DNA of 16,579 nt from CAYVOX01 sp964453035 (GCA_964453035.1 CAYVOX010000065.1:1-16579); one strand, 5' to 3'; shown: positions 6,703 to 14,296, counted from the stretch's first letter. Numbers and translations: made by a program. The notes: generated from the letters alone by a model not told the origin.

Positions 6703-7773
6703 ATGAATACAACCCCCACCCGAAGTTTCCTCTCCTTTTTGACCCGCCGCAAGGGCGGAAAAAAGTTTGACATTTCGGATATCATCTCCTACCTGTATCT
6801 GATCGTCGGCACGCTGGTCATGTTTGGCCCGGTGGTCTGGTTGATCATATCTTCCTTCAAACCGCTCGAAGGCATTTACGAATTCCCACCCACCTTTCTG
6901 CCGTATAAACAGGAAAGCGTGACCATCAAAGGCTATGACGAGCCTCTACCGCTTTACGAAGTGAAGATGGCAGATGGCAGCGTGCGCCGCCTGGCGCAGA
7001 TTTCGCAGGTGGGCATTGGTGCGCGCATGATTGACCCGCTTGCCCCGGACGAAAAACCGATTGATATCAAGATCGATCAGCGTACCCCCATCCGTTCGAT
7101 TTATTTTGAATGGGAAAACTACACCGGCGCCATCACCAAGTTCCCTTTCCTCACTTACCTGTGGAACACCGTTTTTGTCACCGTTGTGGCAACCCTGATT
7201 ACCCTGTTGATTAACAGCATGGCGGCCTTTGCCCTCAGCAAATATCAGTTCAGGGGGCGCGACGGTATCTTCGTGCTCATCATCAGCACCCTGATGGTGC
7301 CCATCTCGGTCATCCTGGTGCCGGCGTTCTTTGTGCTCACCAAGGTGGGTCTCACCAACAATCTGTGGGGGCTCATCATCCCCGGTGCAGCCACGCCCAC
7401 CGGCGTGTTCCTGCTGCGCCAGTATATGCTGACCATCCCTGATGACCTGCTGCAATCCGCCCGCATTGACGGCGCCAGCGAATGGCGCATCTACGCGCAG
7501 ATCATTTTGCCTCTTACAGGTCCGGCGCTTGCGGTGCTGGCCATTTTCTCAGTCATGTGGCGCTGGAATGACTTCCTGTGGCCGCTGGTGGCCATCAGCC
7601 AGAGCGAGCTGTTTACCCTGCAGGTGGGGTTGAGGGCTTTCTCCGGCGAGCTTAACCAGCAGTGGAATTACATCCTCGCCATGACGGTACTGACGATGCT
7701 GCCGATCACTATTGTTTTTGCCCTGCTGGAAAAATACATCACCACCGGCATTGCCACCACGGGCATGAAGTAA
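6703..7773 (+). CDS. ABC sugar transporter permease, MalG-like, with extracytoplasmic insertion
   Basis: The 356-residue partner permease belongs to the MalG/AraQ type. The first membrane segment (ISYLYLIVGTLVMFGPVVWLII, about residues 28-49) leads into the family motif SSFKP and FPPTFLP. Where relatives normally pass directly to a short ENY motif, this protein has some 65 extra residues (about 68-133) rich in acidic and basic residues, placed on the outer face, before YFEWENYTGAI. The EAA loop reads LLQSARIDGASEWRIYAQIILPLTGP (about 249-274). The protein ends with the usual C-terminal membrane helix and the family tail ITTGIATTGMK. The start is ATG at 6703 after AAGGCGG. The added loop could contact the binding protein or the substrate. 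Confidence 0.93.
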   Translation: MNTTPTRSFLSFLTRRKGGKKFDISDIISYLYLIVGTLVMFGPVVWLIISSFKPLEGIYEFPPTFLPYKQESVTIKGYDEPLPLYEVKMADGSVRRLAQISQVGIGARMIDPLAPDEKPIDIKIDQRTPIRSIYFEWENYTGAITKFPFLTYLWNTVFVTVVATLITLLINSMAAFALSKYQFRGRDGIFVLIISTLMVPISVILVPAFFVLTKVGLTNNLWGLIIPGAATPTGVFLLRQYMLTIPDDLLQSARIDGASEWRIYAQIILPLTGPALAVLAIFSVMWRWNDFLWPLVAISQSELFTLQVGLRAFSGELNQQWNYILAMTVLTMLPITIVFALLEKYITTGIATTGMK

Positions 7774-7795
7774 CTCGCAACGGATTGGAGGTTCT

Positions 7796-9970
7796 GTGAT
7801 TTATCACCACGAAGGTATCATCCTGCAAAAAGGCTTCGAGCCGCTTGAATCGGTCTCGCTGAAGCAAACTCTACCCAATGGCGCGCTCTTCCGCACATTG
7901 GCCGGCCTGCTGGAGGTGACGTTTTACACGCCCGACATCGTGCGCATCAAGCGGGTGGTGGAAGCCCCCCGCCCCGATTACGGCATCCTCGTCTCACAGC
8001 CGCAAACGGTGGCAGTGACCCTGGTTGAGATCCCCGAAGGCTACCGTCTGCAGTGCGGCGAGGTCTCTCTGGATGTGCTGAGCGGACCGATGCGCCTGCG
8101 CCTGGCGCGGGAGGGAAAAACCCTGCTCCAATCCGTCACTGACCGCACCATTGAAGGCGGGCTGCGCTTTAACCCCATTGCCCTGCGCGAACAAACCTGG
8201 ATGCTGGCCCTGGCGCTCAACACTGGCGAGCCGGTTTTTGGCCTGGGGGATAAATTCTCCGCCCTCAACCGCCGCGGCATGCTCATCAACTCATGGAATG
8301 AGGATACCAACGGGGTCAATTCTGAGCTTTCGTATAAAAATATCCCCTTTGCGTGGAGCCCTACCGGCTGGGGGCTGTTTACCCACACCCCCGCGCGCGT
8401 CACTCACGGCGTGGGCTACCCGCAGTGGTCGCACCGCTCCTACATTTTGCAGGTGCACGATGCTGAGTTGGACCTGTTCCTCATTGCGGCTCAATCGCCC
8501 GCCCAGATGCTGGAACGCTACACCTTCCTCACCGGGCGCACCCCCCAGCCGCCGCGCTGGAGCTACGGGGTGTGGATGTCTCGCGCGTATTACCGCACCG
8601 CGGAGATTGCCCGGGAAGTGGCCGAGACTATGCGCGCCCGCAAGTTGCCTTTCGACGTGCTGGTGCTCGATGGGCGCGCCTGGCACAAGATGGACGTGCG
8701 CAACGATTTTCAATGGGATCTCCAGCGCTACCCCGACCCGGCCGGTTTTGTCCAAAAAATGCGCGCGCTGGGCGTGCGCCTGAACCTGTGGGAGTATTCC
8801 TACATCTCCTCCAAAAATCCGCTCTTCACCGAGCTGGCTGAGAAGGGTTACCTGCTCAAAACCCCCTCCGGGCAGCCTTACATCCACCGCTGGTTCCAGT
8901 GGCCGTTTGATAAAGCCTGGCCGCACCTGCACCCTTCCGGCATCCTCGATTTTACCAACCCCGAGGCCTACCGCTGGTACCGCGACCAGCACAAGCAGCT
9001 CTTTGATATCGGCATCAGCGTGATGAAAACCGACTACGGCGAGGCCGTGCCGGAAGAGGTGGTGGCCTTCAACGGCGACAGCGGCGCGCGCTTGCACAAC
9101 GTGTACGCCCACCTCTACAACCAGTGCGTGTACGAGGCTGCCACGCTCTACAGCCAGGATGAGCCGATGGTGTTTGCCCGCGCCGCCTGGGCGGGCGGGC
9201 AGCGCTTCCCCATGCACTGGGGCGGCGATCCGCAGTGCGACTGGGAAGGCCTGGCTGCCAGCATCCGTGGCGGGCTCTCCTGGGGGATGAGCGGCGGGCC
9301 TTTCTACGCCCATGATATCGGCGGCTTTGCCATCGGCAACCCCGAGCCGGAACTGTACATCCGCTGGGCGCAGGCGGGCGTGATGGCCTCGCACATGCGC
9401 TTCCACGGCATTGGCGAGCGCGAGCCCTGGGTTTACGGCGAGCAGGCCGAGCAAATTGTGCGCAAGTGGCTGGAGTGGCGCTACCGGTTGATTCCCTACC
9501 TGCAGGCCTGCGCGTTGGAGGCTGGCGCCACGGGCATGCCGGTCATGCGCGCCATGCCGCTGGCCTTCCCGGAGGATGCCCTCTCCTGGCAATTTAATGA
9601 GCAGTACATGCTCGGACCCTCCCTGCTGGTGGTTCCCGTGGTGGTGCCGGGCGGCGCTGCGCGCTTCTACCTGCCCGCCGGGCGCTGGTATGACCTGTGG
9701 AATGAAACCTGGCTGGAAGGCCCGGGGTGCTTTGAGCGCAGCGTGCCTCTCGACCACATCCCCGTCTTTGCCCGCGAGGGCAGCCTGCTGCCGCTTGGGC
9801 CGGTGGTGCAGCACACCGGGCAACTCAAGCCCGGGTTGCACCTTGAAGAAATCTGGGCGTTTGGCAAGCCGCGCTCCGGGCTGCAGTTGCCGGGTCTCTC
9901 GCTGGAACCCTCCTCCGACGGCCAACTTACCAACCTTCCCTCTGACGTCAAAGTGAGGCGCATTGGCTGA
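7796..9970 (+). CDS. GH31 glycoside hydrolase, YicI (alpha-xylosidase)-like
   Basis: The 724-residue enzyme is a family 31 retaining alpha-glycosidase. It has the N-terminal beta-sandwich (EPVFGLGDKFSALNRRG), the (beta/alpha)8 barrel and the C-terminal beta domains (QYMLGPSLLVVPVV, FYLPAGRWYDLW, PVFAREGSLLPLG). The nucleophile is D413 in MKTDYGE and the acid/base D478 in HWGGDPQCDWE, 65 residues apart as in YicI (D416 and D482). SWGMSGGPFYAHDIGGF and SSH-type MASHMRFHG motifs also follow YicI. The substrate-selecting loop differs: YicI has a D-C-F-W motif, here D292 is followed by GRAW. An aromatic/basic segment (IHRWFQWPFDKAWPHLH, 363-379) is inserted before DFTNPEAY. The Arg-x-x-Trp sulfonate site of YihQ-type sulfoquinovosidases is not evident. 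There is no signal peptide, so it is cytoplasmic. The start is GTG with GGAGG 4 nt upstream; its stop overlaps the next gene. Confidence 0.92.
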   Translation: MIYHHEGIILQKGFEPLESVSLKQTLPNGALFRTLAGLLEVTFYTPDIVRIKRVVEAPRPDYGILVSQPQTVAVTLVEIPEGYRLQCGEVSLDVLSGPMRLRLAREGKTLLQSVTDRTIEGGLRFNPIALREQTWMLALALNTGEPVFGLGDKFSALNRRGMLINSWNEDTNGVNSELSYKNIPFAWSPTGWGLFTHTPARVTHGVGYPQWSHRSYILQVHDAELDLFLIAAQSPAQMLERYTFLTGRTPQPPRWSYGVWMSRAYYRTAEIAREVAETMRARKLPFDVLVLDGRAWHKMDVRNDFQWDLQRYPDPAGFVQKMRALGVRLNLWEYSYISSKNPLFTELAEKGYLLKTPSGQPYIHRWFQWPFDKAWPHLHPSGILDFTNPEAYRWYRDQHKQLFDIGISVMKTDYGEAVPEEVVAFNGDSGARLHNVYAHLYNQCVYEAATLYSQDEPMVFARAAWAGGQRFPMHWGGDPQCDWEGLAASIRGGLSWGMSGGPFYAHDIGGFAIGNPEPELYIRWAQAGVMASHMRFHGIGEREPWVYGEQAEQIVRKWLEWRYRLIPYLQACALEAGATGMPVMRAMPLAFPEDALSWQFNEQYMLGPSLLVVPVVVPGGAARFYLPAGRWYDLWNETWLEGPGCFERSVPLDHIPVFAREGSLLPLGPVVQHTGQLKPGLHLEEIWAFGKPRSGLQLPGLSLEPSSDGQLTNLPSDVKVRRIG

Positions 9971-11093
9971 AAACTTCTTTACATCAATCTGGCAGGAATG
10001 GAAAAAAATTGGCCGCGAGCTTAAACCAGCGTGGAGTGGGCTGGTGCTGGTGGCGGGGGTGGCCTTCGTCAGCCGCTACCTGCAAACCCTCATCACCGAC
10101 CCCGCCCTGAGCAAAACTATCAGCGAAATTCTGGTGGCGGTGCTGCTGGGGCTTTTCGTCCGCAATTTCGTGGGCATTGACCCGCGCTCCGAGGCTGGCA
10201 TCAAGTTTGCCGTGCAGCGCGTGCTGCGGCTGGGCATCATCCTGCTTGGGCTGCGCCTCAGCCTGCAGGATGTGCTCGCCACGGGCGCCTCGGCTCTGCT
10301 GCTGGTGGTCATCTGCATCACGCTGGCGCTCAGCCTGGCCTACGCAGCCGGGCGGCTCTTCAACGTGCCGCCGCGCCTGGCGGCGCTGATCGGCGTGGGC
10401 ACGGCCATTTGCGGTAATTCGGCCATTGTTGCCACCGCGCCGGTAATTGAAGCCAAAGATGAAGAGGTCAGCTTTGCGGTCGCTACCATCACCCTGTTCG
10501 GGCTCATCGCGGTGATCGTTTTTCCCTGGCTGGGGCAGCTTTTCGGCCTCTCCGACCGGGTTTTTGGCCTGTGGGCGGGCACCGCCGTCAATGACACCTC
10601 GCAGGTGGTGGCGGTGGGCGCCGCGCACAGCTCCATGGCGCTGAGCGTTGCCACGGTGGTTAAACTGACGCGCAACACCCTCATGGCGCCCCTGATTGTA
10701 CTGTTTGGGCTTGCTTACCGCCGCGGGCAATCCAACCGCGTCAGTGATAAAGCCATCGGCGCTGCCCGCTTTAGCTGGACCAAGCTGGTGCCCGGCTTTG
10801 TGCTCGGCTTCCTGGTCATGTCGCTGCTGCGCACCGCCGGGGTGGCGCTGGGCGTACTGCCGCAAAACCTGGCACAACCCGGGCAACTGACCGCCGCGGC
10901 AGCCGTGCTTAAAGGCGTGGATGAGATTGCCAAGTTTGCCATCCTCATGGCGCTGGCGGGTGTTGGCCTCAACACCAACCTGGCCAGCCTGCGCAAAATT
11001 GGCTTTAAACCGCTCATCGTCGGCCTGTGCGTGGCCATTCTGCTGGCTGGCATCAGCCTCAGCCTCATCCTCTTCACCCCGCTGGGAAGTTAG
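9963..11093 (+). CDS. YeiH/TauZ-type (UPF0324, PF03601) putative anion exporter
   Basis: The 376-residue polytopic membrane protein belongs to the YeiH/UPF0324 family (COG2855), whose members are linked to export of sulfate, sulfite or sulfonates; TauZ-like members sit in sulfonate-degradation clusters. Both family signatures are present: GTAICGNSAIVATAPVI (G146 onward) and GTAVNDTSQVVAVGAAHS (G206 onward). About ten hydrophobic segments can be traced. The start is a TTG at 9963 that overlaps the GH31 stop by 8 nt, with GTGAGG 4 nt before it, so translation is probably coupled to GH31. The LarA-like gene begins 2 nt after its stop. The tight packing between a glycosidase and a hydroxyacid racemase suggests export of an anionic product of the pathway. 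Confidence 0.9.
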   Translation: MAENFFTSIWQEWKKIGRELKPAWSGLVLVAGVAFVSRYLQTLITDPALSKTISEILVAVLLGLFVRNFVGIDPRSEAGIKFAVQRVLRLGIILLGLRLSLQDVLATGASALLLVVICITLALSLAYAAGRLFNVPPRLAALIGVGTAICGNSAIVATAPVIEAKDEEVSFAVATITLFGLIAVIVFPWLGQLFGLSDRVFGLWAGTAVNDTSQVVAVGAAHSSMALSVATVVKLTRNTLMAPLIVLFGLAYRRGQSNRVSDKAIGAARFSWTKLVPGFVLGFLVMSLLRTAGVALGVLPQNLAQPGQLTAAAAVLKGVDEIAKFAILMALAGVGLNTNLASLRKIGFKPLIVGLCVAILLAGISLSLILFTPLGS

Positions 11094-11095
11094 GT

Positions 11096-12100
11096 ATGAA
11101 ATTTCAGTTACCCTACGGCCGCTCGGCGCTTGAAGTTGACCTGCCGCCCCACCTGGCGGTGGACCTGCTCGAGCCCCCTCAGGTGGCGGCAGCCGCTGAG
11201 CCGTTTGCCCTGGTAGGCGCGGCTTTAGACCAGCCCCTGGGTGGGGCGCGGCTTGAGGACTTCCGCGGGGCAGCCTCGGTGGTGGTGGCGGTTAACGATA
11301 AAACCCGCCCGGTGCCTATCCGCGAGCTGCTGCCCCCGCTGCTCCAAAAGCTGGAGGCGGCGGGCATTGCGCCGCAAGCCGTCACCCTGCTGGTGGCGGT
11401 GGGGCTGCACGCTCCCATGCTCCCCGCGGAATTCCCTGACATCCTGCCGCAGCCCATCCTCGAGCGTTACGCCGCGTGCTCTCATGACGCTAAAGATAAG
11501 GACAGCCTGCTTTTCCTCGGCACCACCACCCGCCGCACCCCGGCCTGGGTCAATGCCCGGTTTGCCCGCGCCGACCTGCGCATTGTGATTGGCAACATCG
11601 AGCCGCACCAGTTCGCGGGCTTCTCCGGCGGGGTTAAGACTGCCGTCATCGGCCTGGGCGGCGCCGAGACCATTCAGCACAACCATGCGCTGCTCACCCT
11701 GCCGGCTTCTCGCCTGGGCGCCTATGACGACAACCCCGTGCGCCAGGATATTGAGGAAATCGGAGGGATGATTGGCGTGCATTTTGCCCTCAACGCGGTG
11801 CTCAACCAGGAGAGGCGCATCGTCAACGTGCTGGCTGGCGACCCGCGCCTGGTGATGCAGCAGGGTGTGCCGCTCTCGCGCCAGGTCAGCCAGTTAGCCG
11901 TCGCNNNNNNNNNNNNNNNNNNNNNNNNNNNNNNNNNNNNNNNNNNNNNNNNNNNNNNNNNNNNNNNNNNNNNNNNNNNNNNNNNNNNNNNNNNNNNNNN
12001 NNNNCTGGCCCGCCTGCCGCAGGGCGCGCGCATCGGCGTTTTGCCGCACGCCTCATCCACCATCCCCTTCATCACCTCACCGACCCCTCTCCCCGCCTGA
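11096..12100 (+). CDS. LarA-like nickel-pincer racemase/epimerase (DUF2088), split by an assembly gap
   Basis: The gene starts at ATG 11096, 2 nt after the exporter stop. It encodes a lactate-racemase-family protein, which uses a nickel-pincer nucleotide to racemise or epimerise 2-hydroxyacids. Key positions match LarA with a constant shift of three: H105 (GLHAP), H171 (IEPH), K181 (AGFSGGVK; the lysine that holds the pincer cofactor) and H197 (QHNH) correspond to LarA H108, H174, K184 and H200. NDKTRP (67-72) is the N-terminal motif. After 269 codons a run of 100 Ns interrupts the gene. Reading resumes in the same nominal frame with ARIGVLPHASSTIP, a typical LarA C-terminus, ending at TGA 12098-12100. 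The family is usually about 420 residues, so roughly 100-130 residues seem to be missing. No larB, larC or larE genes for cofactor synthesis are in the window. LarA homologues act on lactate, malate, phenyllactate and sugar acids; the substrate here is unknown. Confidence 0.87.
   Translation: MKFQLPYGRSALEVDLPPHLAVDLLEPPQVAAAAEPFALVGAALDQPLGGARLEDFRGAASVVVAVNDKTRPVPIRELLPPLLQKLEAAGIAPQAVTLLVAVGLHAPMLPAEFPDILPQPILERYAACSHDAKDKDSLLFLGTTTRRTPAWVNARFARADLRIVIGNIEPHQFAGFSGGVKTAVIGLGGAETIQHNHALLTLPASRLGAYDDNPVRQDIEEIGGMIGVHFALNAVLNQERRIVNVLAGDPRLVMQQGVPLSRQVSQLAVXXXXXXXXXXXXXXXXXXXXXXXXXXXXXXXXXXLARLPQGARIGVLPHASSTIPFITSPTPLPA
11905..12004. other. Assembly gap of 100 Ns inside the LarA-like gene
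   Basis: Exactly 100 unknown bases lie between TCGC and CTGGCC. A run of exactly 100 is the conventional placeholder for a gap of unknown size. Comparison with the usual LarA length suggests that the true gap is nearer 300-400 bases. Confidence 0.97.
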
Positions 12101-12107
12101 AGGGGAG
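12089..12107 (+). other. Small hairpin between the LarA-like and AOR genes
   Basis: CTCCCC (12089-12094) pairs with GGGGAG (12102-12107) around a 7-nt loop that contains the LarA stop codon. No T-run follows, so it does not look like a terminator. It may limit ribosome reinitiation; the AOR gene has its own AGGAG at 12119-12123. Confidence 0.35.
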
Positions 12108-12132
12108 TACCGGAACTCAGGAGTACTGTTTT

Positions 12133-14028
12133 ATGCTTAAGAATCCCGTCAAGATTGTGCGCGTCAACCTGACCACTGCCAACATCCAGGTGGAAGAGCT
12201 GGACGCCGACTTTTACCGCCTGTACCTGGGTGGAAAAGCCCTGGCCGGTTATTATTTGCTGCGCGAGCTGCCCCCTCACACGGATGCCTTCGACCCGCAA
12301 AACCTGCTGGTGATTGCCAACGGCCTGCTGACCGGCTCGCCCCTTTCCACTGCCACCCGCTACATCGTCTCGGCGCGCTCGCCGCTGACCAACGCCTACG
12401 GTGAATCCGAGGCGGCTGGTTTCTGGGGACCTGAGTTCAAGATGGCGGGCTTTGAGGCCCTGCTTATCACCGGTAAATCTCCCCGCCCGGTTTATTTGTG
12501 GATTCAGGACGGCGTGGTTGAACTGCGCCCGGCCGAGCATCTGTGGGGCCGCCACTGCGCTGAGGTGCAGGCCGCCATCCGCGCCGAGCTGGGCGATGAG
12601 AAAATTCGCGTGCTGCAAATTGGCGTGGCTGGCGAGAACCTGGTGCGCTACGCCGGGCTGACCAACGATCTGCGCCACTTCAACGGGCGCAATGGCATGG
12701 GCGCGGTGATGGGTTCCAAAAACCTCAAGGCGGTGGCGGTGCGCGGGCACCAGCGCATCCACGCCCAGGCGCACAACCCGGCTGCCCTGCTGGAACTGGG
12801 CCGCAAGCTGGCGCGCGAAGCTCCGCAGCACCCGCTGGGCGCGGATTTATACGACCGCGGTACGCTGGGGGCGGTTGAGGGTCTGCACGTGGGCGGCATC
12901 CTGCCTACCCACAACTTCCGGCTGGGCGCTTTTGATGGGGTGGATAACATCAAGTGGGAGGCTTACGAAAAACAAATCCTCACCGCCCGGCGCAGTTGTT
13001 ACGCCTGCGCAGTGCGCTGCAAGCGCGAGGTATCCATTGACGGCAAGGTTTCGGAGTACGGCGGGCCGGAGTTTGAAACGGTGGCCGCTTTTGGCTCCAA
13101 TTGCGGCGTGGATGACCTGCAGGTCATTGCCAAAGCCAACGAACTGTGCAACCACTACATGCTGGATACCATCTCCACCGGCGCTGCGATTGCCTTTGCC
13201 ATGGAGTGTTTTGAGCACGACCTCATCGGGCTGGAGCAAACCGAGGGCATCGAGCTGCGCTTTGGCAATGCGGATGCCATCCTGCCGATGATTGAAAAGA
13301 TTGCCTACCGCCAGGGACTGGGTAACCTGCTGGCGGAAGGCACCAAACGCGCGGCTGAGGTTATCGGTGGGGATGCGCCATTCTTCACCATCGAAGTTAA
13401 AGGCCAGGAACTGGCCATGCACGACCCGCGCGGCAAGTATTTTGTAGCCCTCGGTTATGCCGTCACGGAAATTGGCGCCGACCATCTGGTGGTTCCGCAC
13501 GACCCGCTGATGCAAAACCCCGATTCGCTCTCCTTTAAATCCGCGGAGCCGCTGGGCATTACCGAAGCCCAGCCCGCACGCACCTTTAACAACGAGAAAG
13601 TGCGGCAGTTCTACATCCTGGAAAAATGGGTGAGCATGGAAAAGTGCGTGGGCTGGTGCTTTTTTGGTCCCGCACCGCGCTCGTTCATCCAGCCGGAGGA
13701 TGTGCTGGCAGCCGTCAATGCCCTCACCGGCTGGGATGTGACCTATGCCGAAATGCTTGAAATCGGCGAGCGGGCCACCAACCTGGCGCGGCTCTTTAAC
13801 CAGCGCGAGGGCTTCTCGCGGGCCAACGACACCCTGCCCGAGCGGGTTTTTCACGGGCTGGAAAACGGCGCGCTGCAGGGCCATTCCATCCCGCGGGATG
13901 CGTTTGAACAGGCGTTGGATGACCTGTATGCGTTCAAGGGCTGGGATGTGCGCACCGGCAACCCCGCCCGCCCGAGGCTGGAGCAACTCTCGCTGGGGTG
14001 GGCGGCGGATTGGGTGGGCATCCGCTGA
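12133..14028 (+). CDS. Tungsten-dependent aldehyde:ferredoxin oxidoreductase
   Basis: The 631-residue protein is a full-length member of the AOR family (about 600-630 residues), which oxidises aldehydes to carboxylic acids, or the reverse, with ferredoxin, using a bis-pterin tungsten centre and one [4Fe-4S] cluster. The N-terminal pterin-binding domain is clear (VNLTTANIQVEEL, YLGGKALAGYYLL, NLLVIANGLLTGSPLSTATRY), as is the NGMGAVMGSKNLKAVAVRG signature. Cluster ligands are C289, C292 and C296 (CYACAVRC) and, most likely, C509 in the later WCFFG motif (C505 is the alternative). There is no signal peptide, so it is cytosolic. The ATG has AGGAG 9 nt upstream. A MoaD-like gene follows 21 nt after the stop, a common pairing. 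Position after exporter and racemase suggests oxidation of an aldehyde produced by the sugar pathway, but AORs are promiscuous. Confidence 0.94.
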   Translation: MLKNPVKIVRVNLTTANIQVEELDADFYRLYLGGKALAGYYLLRELPPHTDAFDPQNLLVIANGLLTGSPLSTATRYIVSARSPLTNAYGESEAAGFWGPEFKMAGFEALLITGKSPRPVYLWIQDGVVELRPAEHLWGRHCAEVQAAIRAELGDEKIRVLQIGVAGENLVRYAGLTNDLRHFNGRNGMGAVMGSKNLKAVAVRGHQRIHAQAHNPAALLELGRKLAREAPQHPLGADLYDRGTLGAVEGLHVGGILPTHNFRLGAFDGVDNIKWEAYEKQILTARRSCYACAVRCKREVSIDGKVSEYGGPEFETVAAFGSNCGVDDLQVIAKANELCNHYMLDTISTGAAIAFAMECFEHDLIGLEQTEGIELRFGNADAILPMIEKIAYRQGLGNLLAEGTKRAAEVIGGDAPFFTIEVKGQELAMHDPRGKYFVALGYAVTEIGADHLVVPHDPLMQNPDSLSFKSAEPLGITEAQPARTFNNEKVRQFYILEKWVSMEKCVGWCFFGPAPRSFIQPEDVLAAVNALTGWDVTYAEMLEIGERATNLARLFNQREGFSRANDTLPERVFHGLENGALQGHSIPRDAFEQALDDLYAFKGWDVRTGNPARPRLEQLSLGWAADWVGIR

Positions 14029-14049
14029 ACGCCGCCGGGCTGGAGCCTG

Positions 14050-14283
14050 ATGATTACCATCTGCCTTGACCGCGCCCTGTTGTTCTTCACCAGCCAGCAG
14101 CAGTCCTGCTTCCAGGTGGAGATGGACGAGCCTGCCCATTTACCGGATGTGCTGGCCCGATTGGGTATCCCGCCGGGCGAGGTGCACATGGTGGTGATTA
14201 ACGGCGAGGCGGTTGAGTCGACGGATGTGTGGGTGACCGGTGCGGATAAGGTGAAACTATTTCCCCCTTTTGGGGGAGGTTAA
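14050..14283 (+). CDS. MoaD/ThiS-family ubiquitin-like sulfur carrier
   Basis: This 77-residue protein has the beta-grasp MoaD/ThiS pattern: a hydrophobic N-terminal strand, HLPDVLARLGIPPGEVHMVVINGEAV in the middle, and the carrier tail VKLFPPFGGG. The C-terminal Gly-Gly is adenylated and thiocarboxylated to deliver sulfur, in this context to the dithiolene of the pterin cofactor. It sits 21 nt after the AOR gene with GGAG before its ATG. Dedicated MoaD-like partners next to AOR genes are common and probably serve tungstopterin synthesis. The tail has three glycines instead of the usual two, so the terminal carboxylate is shifted by one residue. The family is short and divergent, and no MoaE or MoeB is nearby. 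Confidence 0.82.
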   Translation: MITICLDRALLFFTSQQQSCFQVEMDEPAHLPDVLARLGIPPGEVHMVVINGEAVESTDVWVTGADKVKLFPPFGGG

Positions 14284-14296
14284 GCGCTGCAGCGCT
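14283..14296. repeat. Perfect 14-bp palindrome between the MoaD-like and PLP-enzyme genes
   Basis: AGCGCTGCAGCGCT is self-complementary without a spacer and overlaps the last base of the MoaD-like stop codon. It lacks a loop and T-run, so it is not a terminator. It may be chance in GC-rich sequence. Confidence 0.35.

Noticed and set aside
8291..9925. 544-codon open frame on the minus strand opposite the GH31 gene
   Set aside because: It is fully antisense to a gene with clear catalytic motifs, is rich in His, Arg, Gly and Pro as GC-shadow frames are, and shows no recognisable motif.
7796..9970. Calling the GH31 enzyme a sulfoquinovosidase
   Set aside because: The Arg-x-x-Trp sulfonate-binding motif of YihQ-type enzymes is not visible at the equivalent barrel position, and the acid/base and nucleophile contexts follow YicI. 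The idea is kept only as a testable hypothesis.
12847..14139. 430-codon minus-strand frame opposite the AOR gene
   Set aside because: Codon shadow of a well-supported AOR; no family features.
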